From Acidiluteibacter ferrifornacis (lineage in GTDB: Bacteria > Bacteroidota > Bacteroidia > Flavobacteriales_E > Vicingaceae): a stretch of DNA of 64,000 nt. The stretch is taken from NCBI RefSeq assembly GCF_009909615.1, contig NZ_WWNE01000003.1, forward strand, positions 178,867 through 242,866. The letters are read 5' to 3'. This document shows, piece by piece, positions 44,634 through 53,347 of the stretch (positions within the stretch are counted from its first letter, which is position 1; each line of letters starts with the position of its first letter). The notes beneath the pieces were generated by a model that saw nothing but the letters and a program-made list of their open reading frames with translations, searched no databases and had not been told where the DNA came from. Made by a program: the position numbers and the translations under genes.

Positions 44634-46462
44634 ATAAAAGAGCTCTAGAGTCAAGAACTTTGGTATTAGGCGCGATATTTATCATTGTAGCAATCATTTT
44701 CCTTATTCGGCTTTTCTTTGTTCAGGTATTGGATGATAAGTACAAGCTAGACGCAGACAATAATTCTAAACGTCACATTACAGAATATCCCGCTAGAGGA
44801 TTAATTTACGACCGTAATGGTAAACTAATGGTTTACAATGAAGCAGCCTATGACCTTATGGTTCTGCCAAGGCAAGTTTCTAAAACCATCGACACACTAG
44901 AATTTTGTCAGTTACTTAGGATATCAAAAGAGCAGTTTATACTGAAATTGGAAAAAGCCCAAAAGTTCTCGTATTATAAACCTTCTATTTTCGAAAGAGA
45001 ATTTTCATCTGAAGAGTACGCAAGGATCCAAGAACAACTGTTTAAATATCCAGGATTTTTTGTACAAACACGTACACTAAGAAAATATCCCGAAGGAATT
45101 GCAGCACACATAATGGGCTATATTAGTGAAGTTAACACTAAAATGGTTGAAGAAAATCCGTACTACAAACCTGGCGATTACATCGGGATGAGTGGTATTG
45201 AGAAGTCCTACGAAGAAGAGCTTCGTGGAAAGCGGGGATTGAGAATAGTAATGGTAGATGTGTTCAATCGAGAAAAAGGAAAATTTGCGGAAGGTATCTA
45301 CGATTCAGTAGCAGTTTCTGGAAACGACCTAACTCTAACTATTGACGCTGACCTTCAAGCCTATGGTGAGCAATTAATGCAGAACAAAAAAGGAAGTATA
45401 GTAGCCATCGAACCAAAAACAGGTGAAGTTTTGACCTTGGTGTCTTCACCTACTTATGACCCCAACTTATTGGTTGGGCGTGAGCGCTCCACTAACTATT
45501 CTGTGCTGAATCAAAACGAACTGAAACCTCTATTTAATAGGGCTTTGATGGCAAAATATCCTCCTGGCTCTACCTTTAAAAGCATCAATGCTTTGATTGG
45601 GCTTCAAGAAGGAGTAATCACTCCAAGCACCAGATTCAGTTGCAACAGAGGATATCGGTCAGGACGATTCCACATGGGTTGTCACCCTCATCCATCCCCT
45701 GTAGATTTGCAATACTCAATTCAAACATCATGCAATTCATACTATAGCAATGTTTTTAGAACGATTGTAGATCATTATAAAAACACAGAAACTGGCTATG
45801 CCAAATGGAGAGCCTATGTGTTGAGTTTTGGATTGGGTCAAAAAACAGGAATTGATTTACCCAATGAATTAAATGGATTTGTTCCTGACATTGCCTATTA
45901 TGATCGGTATTATCGCAAAGGAGGATGGAGTTCATTAACAATTGTTTCTCTTGCAATTGGACAAGGAGAATTAGGATTTACACCATTACAAATGGCCAAT
46001 ATGACAGCAACCATTGCCAACAAAGGGCATTATGTAACTCCTCATATCGTTAAAAAAATTGCTGAAACACCAATAACTGCTTTTGATAATGAAGTAGAAC
46101 GCCATGAGACTGGAATCGAATCAAAACATTACGACAAAGTGATAGATGCCATGTACGATGTGGTTCAAAAAGGAACTGGAACTCTCGCAAAAATTGATTC
46201 AATAATGGTTTGCGGAAAAACAGGAACGGTGCAAAACCCTCATGGTGATGATCACTCCACTTTTATTGCATTTGCACCTAAAGACGATCCGCAAATTGCA
46301 ATCACAGTCTATGTTGAAAATGGTGTTTGGGGTTCAAGATGGGCTGCTCCAATGGCAGGATTGCTGATTGAAAAATATTTGAAAGGCAAAGTGACAAGAA
46401 AAGACATTGAATTAAGAATGCTAGAAGGTAATCTTCTGGAAACAAAACCAGTTACACATTGA
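44630..46462 (+). CDS. mrdA: Penicillin-binding protein 2
   Basis: Elongation-specific peptidoglycan transpeptidase, 610 residues. N-terminal membrane helix, PBP dimerisation domain (ITEYPARGLIYDRNGKLMVYNEAAYDLMV), and transpeptidase motifs SxxK in YPPGSTFKS, SxN in TSCNSYYS, and KTG in CGKTGTVQNP. Partners RodA and MreC/D flank it. Overlaps mreD by 4 bases and rodA by 4. Confidence 0.96.
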   Translation: MNKRALESRTLVLGAIFIIVAIIFLIRLFFVQVLDDKYKLDADNNSKRHITEYPARGLIYDRNGKLMVYNEAAYDLMVLPRQVSKTIDTLEFCQLLRISKEQFILKLEKAQKFSYYKPSIFEREFSSEEYARIQEQLFKYPGFFVQTRTLRKYPEGIAAHIMGYISEVNTKMVEENPYYKPGDYIGMSGIEKSYEEELRGKRGLRIVMVDVFNREKGKFAEGIYDSVAVSGNDLTLTIDADLQAYGEQLMQNKKGSIVAIEPKTGEVLTLVSSPTYDPNLLVGRERSTNYSVLNQNELKPLFNRALMAKYPPGSTFKSINALIGLQEGVITPSTRFSCNRGYRSGRFHMGCHPHPSPVDLQYSIQTSCNSYYSNVFRTIVDHYKNTETGYAKWRAYVLSFGLGQKTGIDLPNELNGFVPDIAYYDRYYRKGGWSSLTIVSLAIGQGELGFTPLQMANMTATIANKGHYVTPHIVKKIAETPITAFDNEVERHETGIESKHYDKVIDAMYDVVQKGTGTLAKIDSIMVCGKTGTVQNPHGDDHSTFIAFAPKDDPQIAITVYVENGVWGSRWAAPMAGLLIEKYLKGKVTRKDIELRMLEGNLLETKPVTH

Positions 46463-47760
46463 GAAATAGTCCATCCATATTCAATAATATAGATTGGTTT
46501 AGCATCTTGCTTTACCTTATTTTAGTGTTTGCAGGATGGCTGAACATTTATGCGGCGGTCTATAACGAAGAGTTTAAAAGTATATTCGATGCTAGTCAAC
46601 AGTATGGAAAACAGCTAATTTGGATCGGCACTTCTGTTGGACTTGTAATCATCTTATTGTTTATAGATGAACGCTTCTTCAATACTTTTGCCTATGTGAT
46701 TTATGGGATAATCATTTCACTATTAGTACTTGTTATTGTTATAGGTGCAGAAACCAAAGGGGCTACTTCTTGGTTTGAAGTAGGTGGATTTAAAATTCAA
46801 CCCTCCGAATTTGCCAAATTTGCAACTTCGCTTGCAGTGGCAAAGTACCTCAGCACCATGAATGTTAAAATGAGTGATTTAAAAACTAAGGCCATAGCAC
46901 TAACAATCATTTTTCTTCCTTCCCTTTTAATTTTAGCTCAGAACGACACCGGTTCGGCATTAGTATATGGCGCTTTTATTTTAGTTTTATATCGAGAGGG
47001 TTTATCGGGAAATATTTTACTTATTGGTGTTTCAGCCGCTTTCCTTTTCGTAATGGCATTGATTATGAGGAATGAAATTTTCCATTTCCCATTTAAAATC
47101 GAAATAGATGGAACACTTTTACTTATAATTTCTTTAGGCCTTTTCAGTACTGCACTTTGGTATTTTAATAGAAAGTCAAAGCAGATTATATACATATCAA
47201 TCGCTATCCTTGTTGGTGGAGCAGGCCTTATCAAAAGCGTCGATTATATTTTTAATAACGTTTTAGAGCCTCATCAATCTAAAAGAATCAATGTTATGCT
47301 TGGACTTGAATCTGACCCAAAAGGCGCAGGATATAATGTAAATCAGTCATTAATTGCGATAGGGTCGGGAGGAATTGCTGGAAAAGGCTTTCTTGAAGGT
47401 ACTCAAACCAAATACAATTTCGTACCAGAACAAAGTACTGATTTTATATTTTGTACAATCGGTGAAGAGTGGGGCTTCTTAGGAGCGTTAGTAATCATCA
47501 TCCTTTTTGTCACGCTACTGCTGCGGATTATGTACTTAACGACACGGCAACGCTCCGATTTTGCAAGAATTTATGGATATGGAGTGGCTTGTATTTTATT
47601 TTTCCACTTTGCCATCAATATCGGGATGACGATAGGTCTAGCACCTGTTATTGGAATTCCACTGCCTTTCTTCTCATACGGCGGTAGTTCCTTATGGGGA
47701 TTTACGATTCTACTTTTTATTTTCCTAAAACTAGATTCCGATAGGATGAAAGTACTGTAG
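46459..47760 (+). CDS. rodA: RodA peptidoglycan glycosyltransferase (SEDS)
   Basis: 433 residues, about ten membrane helices. SEDS motifs: GGFKIQPSEFAKFATSLAVA, ESDPKGAGYNVNQSLIAIGSGGIAGKGFLEGTQTKYNFVPEQSTDFIF and GIPLPFFSYGGSSLWGF. It polymerises glycan strands with PBP2. Start is TTG overlapping the mrdA stop (TTGA). A region around residues 150-270 is longer than in E. coli RodA, as usual in this phylum. Last gene of the purH string. Confidence 0.96.
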   Translation: MRNSPSIFNNIDWFSILLYLILVFAGWLNIYAAVYNEEFKSIFDASQQYGKQLIWIGTSVGLVIILLFIDERFFNTFAYVIYGIIISLLVLVIVIGAETKGATSWFEVGGFKIQPSEFAKFATSLAVAKYLSTMNVKMSDLKTKAIALTIIFLPSLLILAQNDTGSALVYGAFILVLYREGLSGNILLIGVSAAFLFVMALIMRNEIFHFPFKIEIDGTLLLIISLGLFSTALWYFNRKSKQIIYISIAILVGGAGLIKSVDYIFNNVLEPHQSKRINVMLGLESDPKGAGYNVNQSLIAIGSGGIAGKGFLEGTQTKYNFVPEQSTDFIFCTIGEEWGFLGALVIIILFVTLLLRIMYLTTRQRSDFARIYGYGVACILFFHFAINIGMTIGLAPVIGIPLPFFSYGGSSLWGFTILLFIFLKLDSDRMKVL

Positions 47761-47815
47761 TTTACTCTGCTATCACGAATTATTCATCGAGATTTCGCGG
47801 CGTATTCTTTGAAAA

Positions 47816-48091
47816 TTAATCAACTATAGTCTCTTCGGCAACAGATTCACTCTCAACAGCAACCACTGACACAATTTGAGGTGCAGCCTTTTTAATGGAT
47901 TCTTCTACTCCACCTTTTAGTGTCATGGCACTCATGGAACAACTTTTACAAGCACCAAGAAACTTTACCTTAACTACATTTTCAGGAGTGATATCCAACA
48001 ATTCGATATTGCCACCATCTGCTTCCAGAAATGGCCTAAGTTGATCAATCGCTGCTTCTACTTTCTGTAACAATATTTCTTTCTCGCTCAT
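47816..48091 (-). CDS. NifU-like Fe-S scaffold protein
   Basis: 91 residues from ATG 48091 (MSEKEILLQKVEAAIDQLRPFLEADGG). NifU C-terminal-domain fold with the cluster-binding CxxC in GACKSCSMSAMTLKGGVE. Carries a transient Fe-S cluster to apo-proteins. A longer reading from 48130 would overlap mrp and adds unrelated residues. 10 bases after the Mrp gene; the pairing of the two is functional sense (both Fe-S carriers). Confidence 0.93.
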   Translation of the reverse strand: MSEKEILLQKVEAAIDQLRPFLEADGGNIELLDITPENVVKVKFLGACKSCSMSAMTLKGGVEESIKKAAPQIVSVVAVESESVAEETIVD

Positions 48092-48101
48092 AACAATTGA
48101 A

Positions 48102-49184
48102 TTAATCGTGTTGAAGAATTGGCTCAACATTTAGTTGTGATTTTACATTCTGTATGAAAGCTTTTAGTGCTAAAGCCTGTGGAGTATCATCTTGTAAAAC
48201 TGCAGGACGGCCAATGTCTCCTGCCTCTCTAATGCTTTGCACCAATGGAACTTCACCTAAAAAGTTTATGCCTGTTCGTTCTGCTAAATCTTTTGCTCCA
48301 TTCTTGCCGAATATATAATATTTATTATCAGGCAGTTCTACTGGCGTAAAATAGGACATATTTTCAACCACTCCTAAAACAGGCACATTGATTTCAGGCA
48401 ATTTAAACATAGCTAAAGCTTTACGCATATCCACTAAAGCAATTTCTTGAGGAGTACTGACCACCACAGCTCCACTTAAAGGAATCTGTTGTACCAAAGT
48501 TAAATGTACATCACCAGTACCAGGTGGCAGATCGATAATCATGAAGTCTAATTCTCCCCAATGCGCATCTTTAAACATTTGGGTCAATGCTTTAGTCGCC
48601 ATTGGTCCTCTCCAAACTACAGCTTGATCGGGAGAAGAGAAGAATCCAATCGACAACAATTTAACCCCAAAACTTTCAACAGGCTTAATTAACTGTGTTC
48701 CATCTACCTCGACCATAGCAGGCTTTTCATCTCCTACATTAAACATTGCAGGCACCGATGGTCCATAGATATCTGCATCTACTAAACCTACCTTATATCC
48801 TTCTGCTGCTAATCCGGCTGCCAAATTTGAAGAGATAGTAGATTTTCCTACTCCACCCTTACCAGAAGCTACTGCAATGATATGTTTTACTCCAGGCAAC
48901 ATGGTGCGATGCTCAGGTTTTCGTTCATGCGCTTTAGGCATTGCAGTAATATTAGCGCTAACGTTTATACTATCTCCCAAATGACGCTTTATCTGATGTT
49001 CGCACGCCTCTTCAATCCGCTTTTTGTTGTGCATAGCAGGATTGCTAATCTGCAAATCAAAGCTGATTGTATTATTCTGAAATTCAACCTTAGAAACAAG
49101 ATTCAATTCTACGATATCTTTCTTTAAATCAGGCTCTATCACAAATGACAAAGCATGCATTATTTTTTCGAGAGTTACTTCCAT
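48102..49184 (-). CDS. apbC: Mrp/NBP35-family P-loop Fe-S carrier (ApbC)
   Basis: 360 residues: an N-terminal FSCA/DUF59 domain (about 1-80), then the deviant Walker A ASGKGGVGKST, switch motifs DADIYGPSVPAMF and IDLPPGTGDVHLTL. The CxxC that ligates the cluster in many Mrp proteins (after VVENMSxF) is replaced by VVENMSYFTPVELPDNKYYIFG, so no Cys pair is present. Cotranscribed with the NifU-like gene. Confidence 0.92.
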   Translation of the reverse strand: MEVTLEKIMHALSFVIEPDLKKDIVELNLVSKVEFQNNTISFDLQISNPAMHNKKRIEEACEHQIKRHLGDSINVSANITAMPKAHERKPEHRTMLPGVKHIIAVASGKGGVGKSTISSNLAAGLAAEGYKVGLVDADIYGPSVPAMFNVGDEKPAMVEVDGTQLIKPVESFGVKLLSIGFFSSPDQAVVWRGPMATKALTQMFKDAHWGELDFMIIDLPPGTGDVHLTLVQQIPLSGAVVVSTPQEIALVDMRKALAMFKLPEINVPVLGVVENMSYFTPVELPDNKYYIFGKNGAKDLAERTGINFLGEVPLVQSIREAGDIGRPAVLQDDTPQALALKAFIQNVKSQLNVEPILQHD

Positions 49185-49248
49185 TACTGTAAATTATGAC
49201 CTCAAAATTACCAATTATTTAGACTAGTTCTAAATAGAGAAGGAAGTA

Positions 49249-49605
49249 TTAAAGCAAAGCAATAGATGGATCCCAAAAATGATTATTAAAATCTTGAATT
49301 TGATCATCTTTAACTAATAATCCTTCTGCCGAAAGCCTTTCTTCCATAGACTGCGGAGGATTAAAATGAGCTTTACCTGATAATAAACCCATTCGATTTA
49401 CCACACGATGAGCAGGAACATATTCCTCTTGACTATGAGAGGCATTCATCGCCCAACCGACCATTCGAGCCCCCCCTTTTCGGCCTAAGTATTTTGCAAT
49501 AGCACCATATGAGGTCACTCTTCCTTCAGGAATCAATCGCACTACCTGGTAAACTTGTTCAAAAAAGTCTTTATTCTCTTCAGATAGTTTAATTGTTTTA
49601 GCCAT
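49249..49605 (-). CDS. MGMT-like (alkyltransferase-like, ATL) protein lacking the catalytic Cys
   Basis: 118 residues, only the DNA-binding/active-site domain of O6-alkylguanine transferases. Helix-turn-helix GRVTSYGAIAKYLGRKGGARMVGWAMNAS with the Arg finger is intact, but the acceptor motif PCHRV is VPAHRVVN, with Ala in place of Cys. Such proteins bind alkylated DNA and flag it for nucleotide-excision repair instead of reversing damage. Start ATG shares one base with the trmB stop (TAATG), so it is translationally coupled to it. Confidence 0.88.
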   Translation of the reverse strand: MAKTIKLSEENKDFFEQVYQVVRLIPEGRVTSYGAIAKYLGRKGGARMVGWAMNASHSQEEYVPAHRVVNRMGLLSGKAHFNPPQSMEERLSAEGLLVKDDQIQDFNNHFWDPSIALL

Positions 49606-50294
49606 TAATGCACTTTAAACTTTAGATAATTAATTTTAAACCCCTTATCAGAAAATATCTTTTCGTAATGAGTTTTGATGCTCAATATATCTTTGGTGTC
49701 CTGATCATAATTATGAACTGCATCACCATACAAATCGAAAGTATGCTCTAGCAATTCATAACCTCGCTCTTTGATTTCATCCAGAGTAAATCGGAAGAAG
49801 AATTCACTATCAGTCTTTAAGTGGATGGTGCCACCTTTCTTTAAAAACTTCCTATAGCGCTCTATAAACAAAGGCCCTGTCAGTCGTTTCTTTTCTTGAC
49901 GATCTTTGGGTTGAGGATCAGGAAAAGTTATCCAAATTTCGTCTACTTCATTTTCTGCGAAACCTCCTTCTATGAATTCTATTCTAGTTCTAAAAAAAGC
50001 TACATTTTTTATTCCCTCCTCTTGAGAGGTTTTAGCACCTCTCCACATTCTTGCGCCTTTGATATCACAACCAATGAAATTTTTCATTGGAAACTTTCGA
50101 GCCATACCTACACTATACTCTCCTTTACCACAACCCAACTCTAAAACAATTGGATGATCATTTTTAAACACTTCTTTGTGCCAATTCCCCTTAGTGTGAT
50201 AATCCTTCCTAAAAATCTCTTCTGTATCTGGTTCGAAAACATTTGGAAATGTTTTCATCTCAGCAAAGTGTGCTAACTTCTGCTTGCCTGCCAT
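49605..50294 (-). CDS. trmB: tRNA (guanine46-N7)-methyltransferase
   Basis: 229 residues. SAM motif VLELGCGKGEYSVGMARKFP, catalytic region WITFPDPQPKDRQEKKRLTGPLFIERYR, and GGTIHLKTDSEFFF. Makes m7G46 in the tRNA variable loop. Coupled by TAATG to the ATL-like gene; the M1 aminopeptidase gene ends 15 bases upstream on the same strand. Confidence 0.95.
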   Translation of the reverse strand: MAGKQKLAHFAEMKTFPNVFEPDTEEIFRKDYHTKGNWHKEVFKNDHPIVLELGCGKGEYSVGMARKFPMKNFIGCDIKGARMWRGAKTSQEEGIKNVAFFRTRIEFIEGGFAENEVDEIWITFPDPQPKDRQEKKRLTGPLFIERYRKFLKKGGTIHLKTDSEFFFRFTLDEIKERGYELLEHTFDLYGDAVHNYDQDTKDILSIKTHYEKIFSDKGFKINYLKFKVH

Positions 50295-50308
50295 CTATCC
50301 TCCCTCTA

Positions 50309-52207
50309 CTAATTTTGATTCCAATCTAACAAGTCATCCATCGTCTGCACTGCTACAGCATGATAATTTGGACGTGCTTTCTTATAAATTTCTCTTGCAG
50401 CTGCCTTAGAAGGATCAGCGGTAATTAGTGACTTATATATTGGAGTCAAAAACTTTCTACGCCCTACGCTCACTAAGAATGATTCTATAGCTGGTTTTGC
50501 TTCTTTGTAATTATTTGGGATCACCTTTACAAACCATGCTGCTAAAATTTCTGAATTCCCTGATTTAGTAAACCCAAATGTTTTATCCAATGCAATCATT
50601 TGCTCTTGAGTCATTTCAGTTGGTAAATTTCTCAAGAAATGTAACCATTCATGAGTCGACCAATTTGAAGTTGCTAATTCAGATGGGGCAGTGCCTGACT
50701 CCAATTTTGTCAATTCTCCCTCCACCTTTTCAAAACGATCAGATATTATTTTAGGACAATTTTCTGGTAATCCAGGGTTATAAATCCACTCATTTAAATT
50801 TACCTTTTCTTTCCACTCAGATTTTTTGCTTAGTAATTCCTTATTAATATACGCTACAAAACCTTCAGTTGTCATAGATTTGAAAGCATAGGTATCAAAA
50901 TAGGTTTTTAAGAAAGAATCAAACTCTTCTCTACCAACCGTCTGTTCAATTAACTTTAATAGATAAAATCCTTTATCGTAGGCAATACTAGTCATTCCTT
51001 CATCAGGATCTTGTCCAGCTAAATCTAATTTCAACTTTGTTCGTGGACTTTCCATTCCAAAATCTTCCATTTCAGCTTTTAAATCTTGGTAGGAAATTAA
51101 TGCCAACATATTAGCATAATCTGCACCATAGACTTGTTCCATTATTCTATTTTCAAAATACACGGTAAAGCCTTCATTCAACCAGAAGTCGTTCCAATTA
51201 TAATTCGTTACTAAATTTCCTGACCAGGAGTGCGCTAGTTCGTGTGCGATTAGAGAAGTTAAAGATTTATCACCTGCTAAAATAGTCGGGGTAGCGAATG
51301 TCAAACGTGGATTTTCCATCCCCCCAAAAGGGAAACTCGGAGGCAATACTAAAACATCATACTTTCCCCATCTATATGCGCCATAAAGAGCTTCAGCACT
51401 ATCAACCATTTCTTGCATATCTTCAAATTCAGCTACCGACTTTGCCAACATACTAGGCTCTGCATAAATACCTGTATTTCTTCCTACTGATTGGTATTGG
51501 ATATTTCCAACTGAAAGCGCCATTAGGTATGAAGGAATCGGATACTCCATCTGAAAATCATAGACCCCATTAATCATTGTGTCTGTTGGATTGTAGGCGC
51601 TCATCAGTGCCATCATTTGATGCGGCACTTTCACTCTAGCATTATAGGTAAAACGGATTCCCGGGCTATCTTGACATGGAATCCATGTTCGTGCTAAGAT
51701 CGCCTGTGACTGTGTAAATAAAAATGGATGAGTTTTATCTGCAGTTTGTTCTTTGGTCAACCATTGTAAGGCATCTGAATTTTCCGTTGTGCGGTAATAG
51801 ATTCTTACAATTTCTGTATTTGGAGTAATACTTACAATTAACTTCTGCCCCATATACTTAATCTCAGGCTCTAAAATAAAAGTCCCAATCTCGTCATTAT
51901 TACCAACAGTAACATAATCAATTTTTAAACCTTTCGTATCAAAAATAACTTCAGATGCACCAGTTTTATTTTCTATGGTCCACTTTGCAGTCGCAATAAT
52001 CATAGAAGAATCAAAATCTACATTGGCAGTCCAGTCTAAGTGTTTTACGACCACCTCATCAGGCTTAGCAAAAGTATGTGGATCATTGGTTTCCATAACA
52101 ATAGTTTGAGGTTCATTAGCTTTTTCTTTCACTTCACCTTTATTACCTGAATCGCAAGAAATTAAGGTCATAGCAAAAAATAATGCAGTAGTTATCTGTT
52201 TAATCAT
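50309..52207 (-). CDS. M1-family zinc aminopeptidase, lipoprotein (leukotriene-A4-hydrolase-like)
   Basis: 632 residues. Lipobox MTLISCDSG (acylated Cys about 19), so tethered to the envelope. Exopeptidase motif FGGMENPRLTFA, zinc site HELAHSW with the third ligand in WLNEGFTVYFENRIM, and a C-terminal helical domain. Closest in pattern to the LTA4H/cold-active aminopeptidases. Trims N-terminal residues from peptides. A direct-repeat box lies about 60 bases upstream (52267-52285). Confidence 0.92.
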   Translation of the reverse strand: MIKQITTALFFAMTLISCDSGNKGEVKEKANEPQTIVMETNDPHTFAKPDEVVVKHLDWTANVDFDSSMIIATAKWTIENKTGASEVIFDTKGLKIDYVTVGNNDEIGTFILEPEIKYMGQKLIVSITPNTEIVRIYYRTTENSDALQWLTKEQTADKTHPFLFTQSQAILARTWIPCQDSPGIRFTYNARVKVPHQMMALMSAYNPTDTMINGVYDFQMEYPIPSYLMALSVGNIQYQSVGRNTGIYAEPSMLAKSVAEFEDMQEMVDSAEALYGAYRWGKYDVLVLPPSFPFGGMENPRLTFATPTILAGDKSLTSLIAHELAHSWSGNLVTNYNWNDFWLNEGFTVYFENRIMEQVYGADYANMLALISYQDLKAEMEDFGMESPRTKLKLDLAGQDPDEGMTSIAYDKGFYLLKLIEQTVGREEFDSFLKTYFDTYAFKSMTTEGFVAYINKELLSKKSEWKEKVNLNEWIYNPGLPENCPKIISDRFEKVEGELTKLESGTAPSELATSNWSTHEWLHFLRNLPTEMTQEQMIALDKTFGFTKSGNSEILAAWFVKVIPNNYKEAKPAIESFLVSVGRRKFLTPIYKSLITADPSKAAAREIYKKARPNYHAVAVQTMDDLLDWNQN

Positions 52208-52266
52208 GATATTAAATTTAGTGGTGTGAAATTACTAAATCTTCTATGTAATTGCCACACTATGGA

Positions 52267-52285
52267 CTTAACATTGAGATAACAT
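52267..52285 (-). promoter_or_regulatory. Direct-repeat box upstream of the M1 aminopeptidase
   Basis: Minus strand ATGTTATCTCAATGTTAAG: two ATGTTA units 11 bases apart. It matches the box before the YwqK/MORN gene (52743-52761) at 18 of 19 positions. A 7-4-7 direct repeat is the geometry bound by OmpR/PhoB-type dimers. No good -7 element follows at the same spacing. Confidence 0.45.
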
Positions 52286-52337
52286 TTGGTTAATTGATTC
52301 ATAATTCTAAATTAACGTCGCAGTTGGAAAACAGAGT

Positions 52338-52345
52338 TACTTTTG
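52338..52345 (+). promoter_or_regulatory. Promoter -7 element of the small CarboxypepD_reg gene
   Basis: TACTTTTG, exact TAnnTTTG, 20 bases before the ATG at 52365. No clear TTG at the expected distance. Confidence 0.45.
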
Positions 52346-52364
52346 AATCATAATAATAACAACT

Positions 52365-52673
52365 ATGAAAAATATCTTTTTAACAGCAGCAATCATTCTA
52401 ACAACATCAATGACTGCTATTGCAGGTGGCAAAAATACTTCCACTTCTACTTTGAAAGGAAAAGTGATGGATAGCAATAACGAAGTAATTGCTGGAGCAT
52501 TAATCTCTATAGAAGGAATGTCTGAAAAAGTATATACCGACTTCGATGGAAACTTTGAAATTAACAACGCAGCCGGAAAATCGGTTAAGGTTTCTTTTGT
52601 ATCCTACGAAGACAAAAGCATTGAAGTGTCTTCAACTGAAAATGAACTAACAATCGTTCTAGACGAAAAATAA
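52365..52673 (+). CDS. Small secreted CarboxypepD_reg-domain protein
   Basis: 102 residues: signal peptide (MKNIFLTAAIILTTSMTAIAG) and a single carboxypeptidase-regulatory-like domain (TLKGKVMDSNNEVIAGALISIEG … YTDFDGNFEI … VSFVSYEDKSIEV), nothing else. This is the plug-less N-terminal module of TonB receptors as a free protein. Monocistronic, with its own terminator. Function unknown. Confidence 0.82.
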   Translation: MKNIFLTAAIILTTSMTAIAGGKNTSTSTLKGKVMDSNNEVIAGALISIEGMSEKVYTDFDGNFEINNAAGKSVKVSFVSYEDKSIEVSSTENELTIVLDEK

Positions 52674-52691
52674 ATAAACCAAGAACTCATG

Positions 52692-52723
52692 AAGGCTTAG
52701 CTGATATCAGCTAAGCCTTTTTT
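52692..52723 (+). terminator. Terminator after the small CarboxypepD_reg gene
   Basis: AAGGCTTAGCTGATATCAGC continues as TAAGCCTT: a perfect 14-bp palindrome 18 bases after the stop, followed by TTTTTT. Very strong intrinsic terminator. Confidence 0.9.
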
Positions 52724-52741
52724 ATGTTAAGTTTTTTAGCT

Positions 52742-52776
52742 TATGTTATCTTAATGTTAAGAATTGGTTATATTTG
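52742..52776 (+). promoter_or_regulatory. Promoter with direct-repeat activator box, YwqK/MORN gene
   Basis: Exact -7 TATATTTG (52769-52776) without a TTG at -33. In place of the -33 is ATGTTATCTTAATGTTAAG (52743-52761), two ATGTTA units with an 11-base period, ending 7 bases before the -7. A third ATGTTA lies at 52724. Same box as 52267-52285. The layout resembles a pho-box promoter, in which an activator substitutes for the upstream element. Confidence 0.5.
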
Positions 52777-52804
52777 TATCAACACATCAAAAAAATATAA
52801 AACA

Positions 52805-53266
52805 ATGAAGACAGGGATAGCACTGATAGGGATAGTTTTAATGTCATTAGGAAACCTAATAGCACAAGAGAACATAAAAAAAACAGGAGATATATACACA
52901 GTAGAAGGCAAACCATACACAGGAGAATACAAGGAACAGTTTGAGAATAATAAAACCAAAGCAATTTACTCCATCAATAAAGGTACGCTAGAGGGCAAAG
53001 TAGTATTCTTCTATGAAAATGGAGCAAAAAAAGAACAAGGTCAATACACCAACAATGAAAAAGATGGAGAATGGATTCGTTGGGATGAAAATGGGACGAT
53101 GACAGCAAAAGCTCACTACAATAAAGGTGAGAAAGATGGCAAATGGTTTATTTGGGACGAGAATGGAAAAATGCGCTACCAAATGGTTTATGAAAATGGG
53201 AATAAGACAGATACGTGGTATATGTGGGATGAAAATGAAAACCTAATATCAGAAAAAACATTTTAA
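52805..53266 (+). CDS. Secreted YwqK/MORN-repeat protein
   Basis: 153 residues from ATG 52805, which begins a clean signal peptide (MKTGIALIGIVLMSLGNLIAQ); the frame is open from 52724 but that extension would lie over the promoter. The mature part is a string of MORN-like units: YENGAKKEQGQYTNNEKDGEWIRWDENGTMTAKAHYNKGEKDGKWFIWDENGKM, the YwqK-antitoxin-type repeat. Likely a beta-hairpin rod. No toxin gene adjoins. Followed by a strong bidirectional terminator. Confidence 0.82.
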   Translation: MKTGIALIGIVLMSLGNLIAQENIKKTGDIYTVEGKPYTGEYKEQFENNKTKAIYSINKGTLEGKVVFFYENGAKKEQGQYTNNEKDGEWIRWDENGTMTAKAHYNKGEKDGKWFIWDENGKMRYQMVYENGNKTDTWYMWDENENLISEKTF

Positions 53267-53283
53267 CAAAAGCTCAAAATAAA

Positions 53284-53317
53284 AAAGGGTCGATTCTATT
53301 AAATCGACCCTTTTTTT
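53284..53317. terminator. Bidirectional terminator between convergent genes
   Basis: AAAGGGTCGATT (53284-53295), loop CTATTA, AATCGACCCTTT followed by more T, with A-rich flank on the other side, so it ends both the MORN gene (+) and the TonB receptor gene (-). Confidence 0.9.
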
Positions 53318-53347
53318 GTGTCTAAATCATTTTGAAATCCTAATGTC

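Noticed and set aside
48092..48130. N-terminal extension of the NifU-like gene
   Set aside because: Overlaps the Mrp gene; ATG 48091 begins the conserved domain.
52724..52804. N-terminal extension of the YwqK/MORN protein
   Set aside because: Would cover the direct-repeat box and the -7 element, and ATG 52805 starts a perfect signal peptide.
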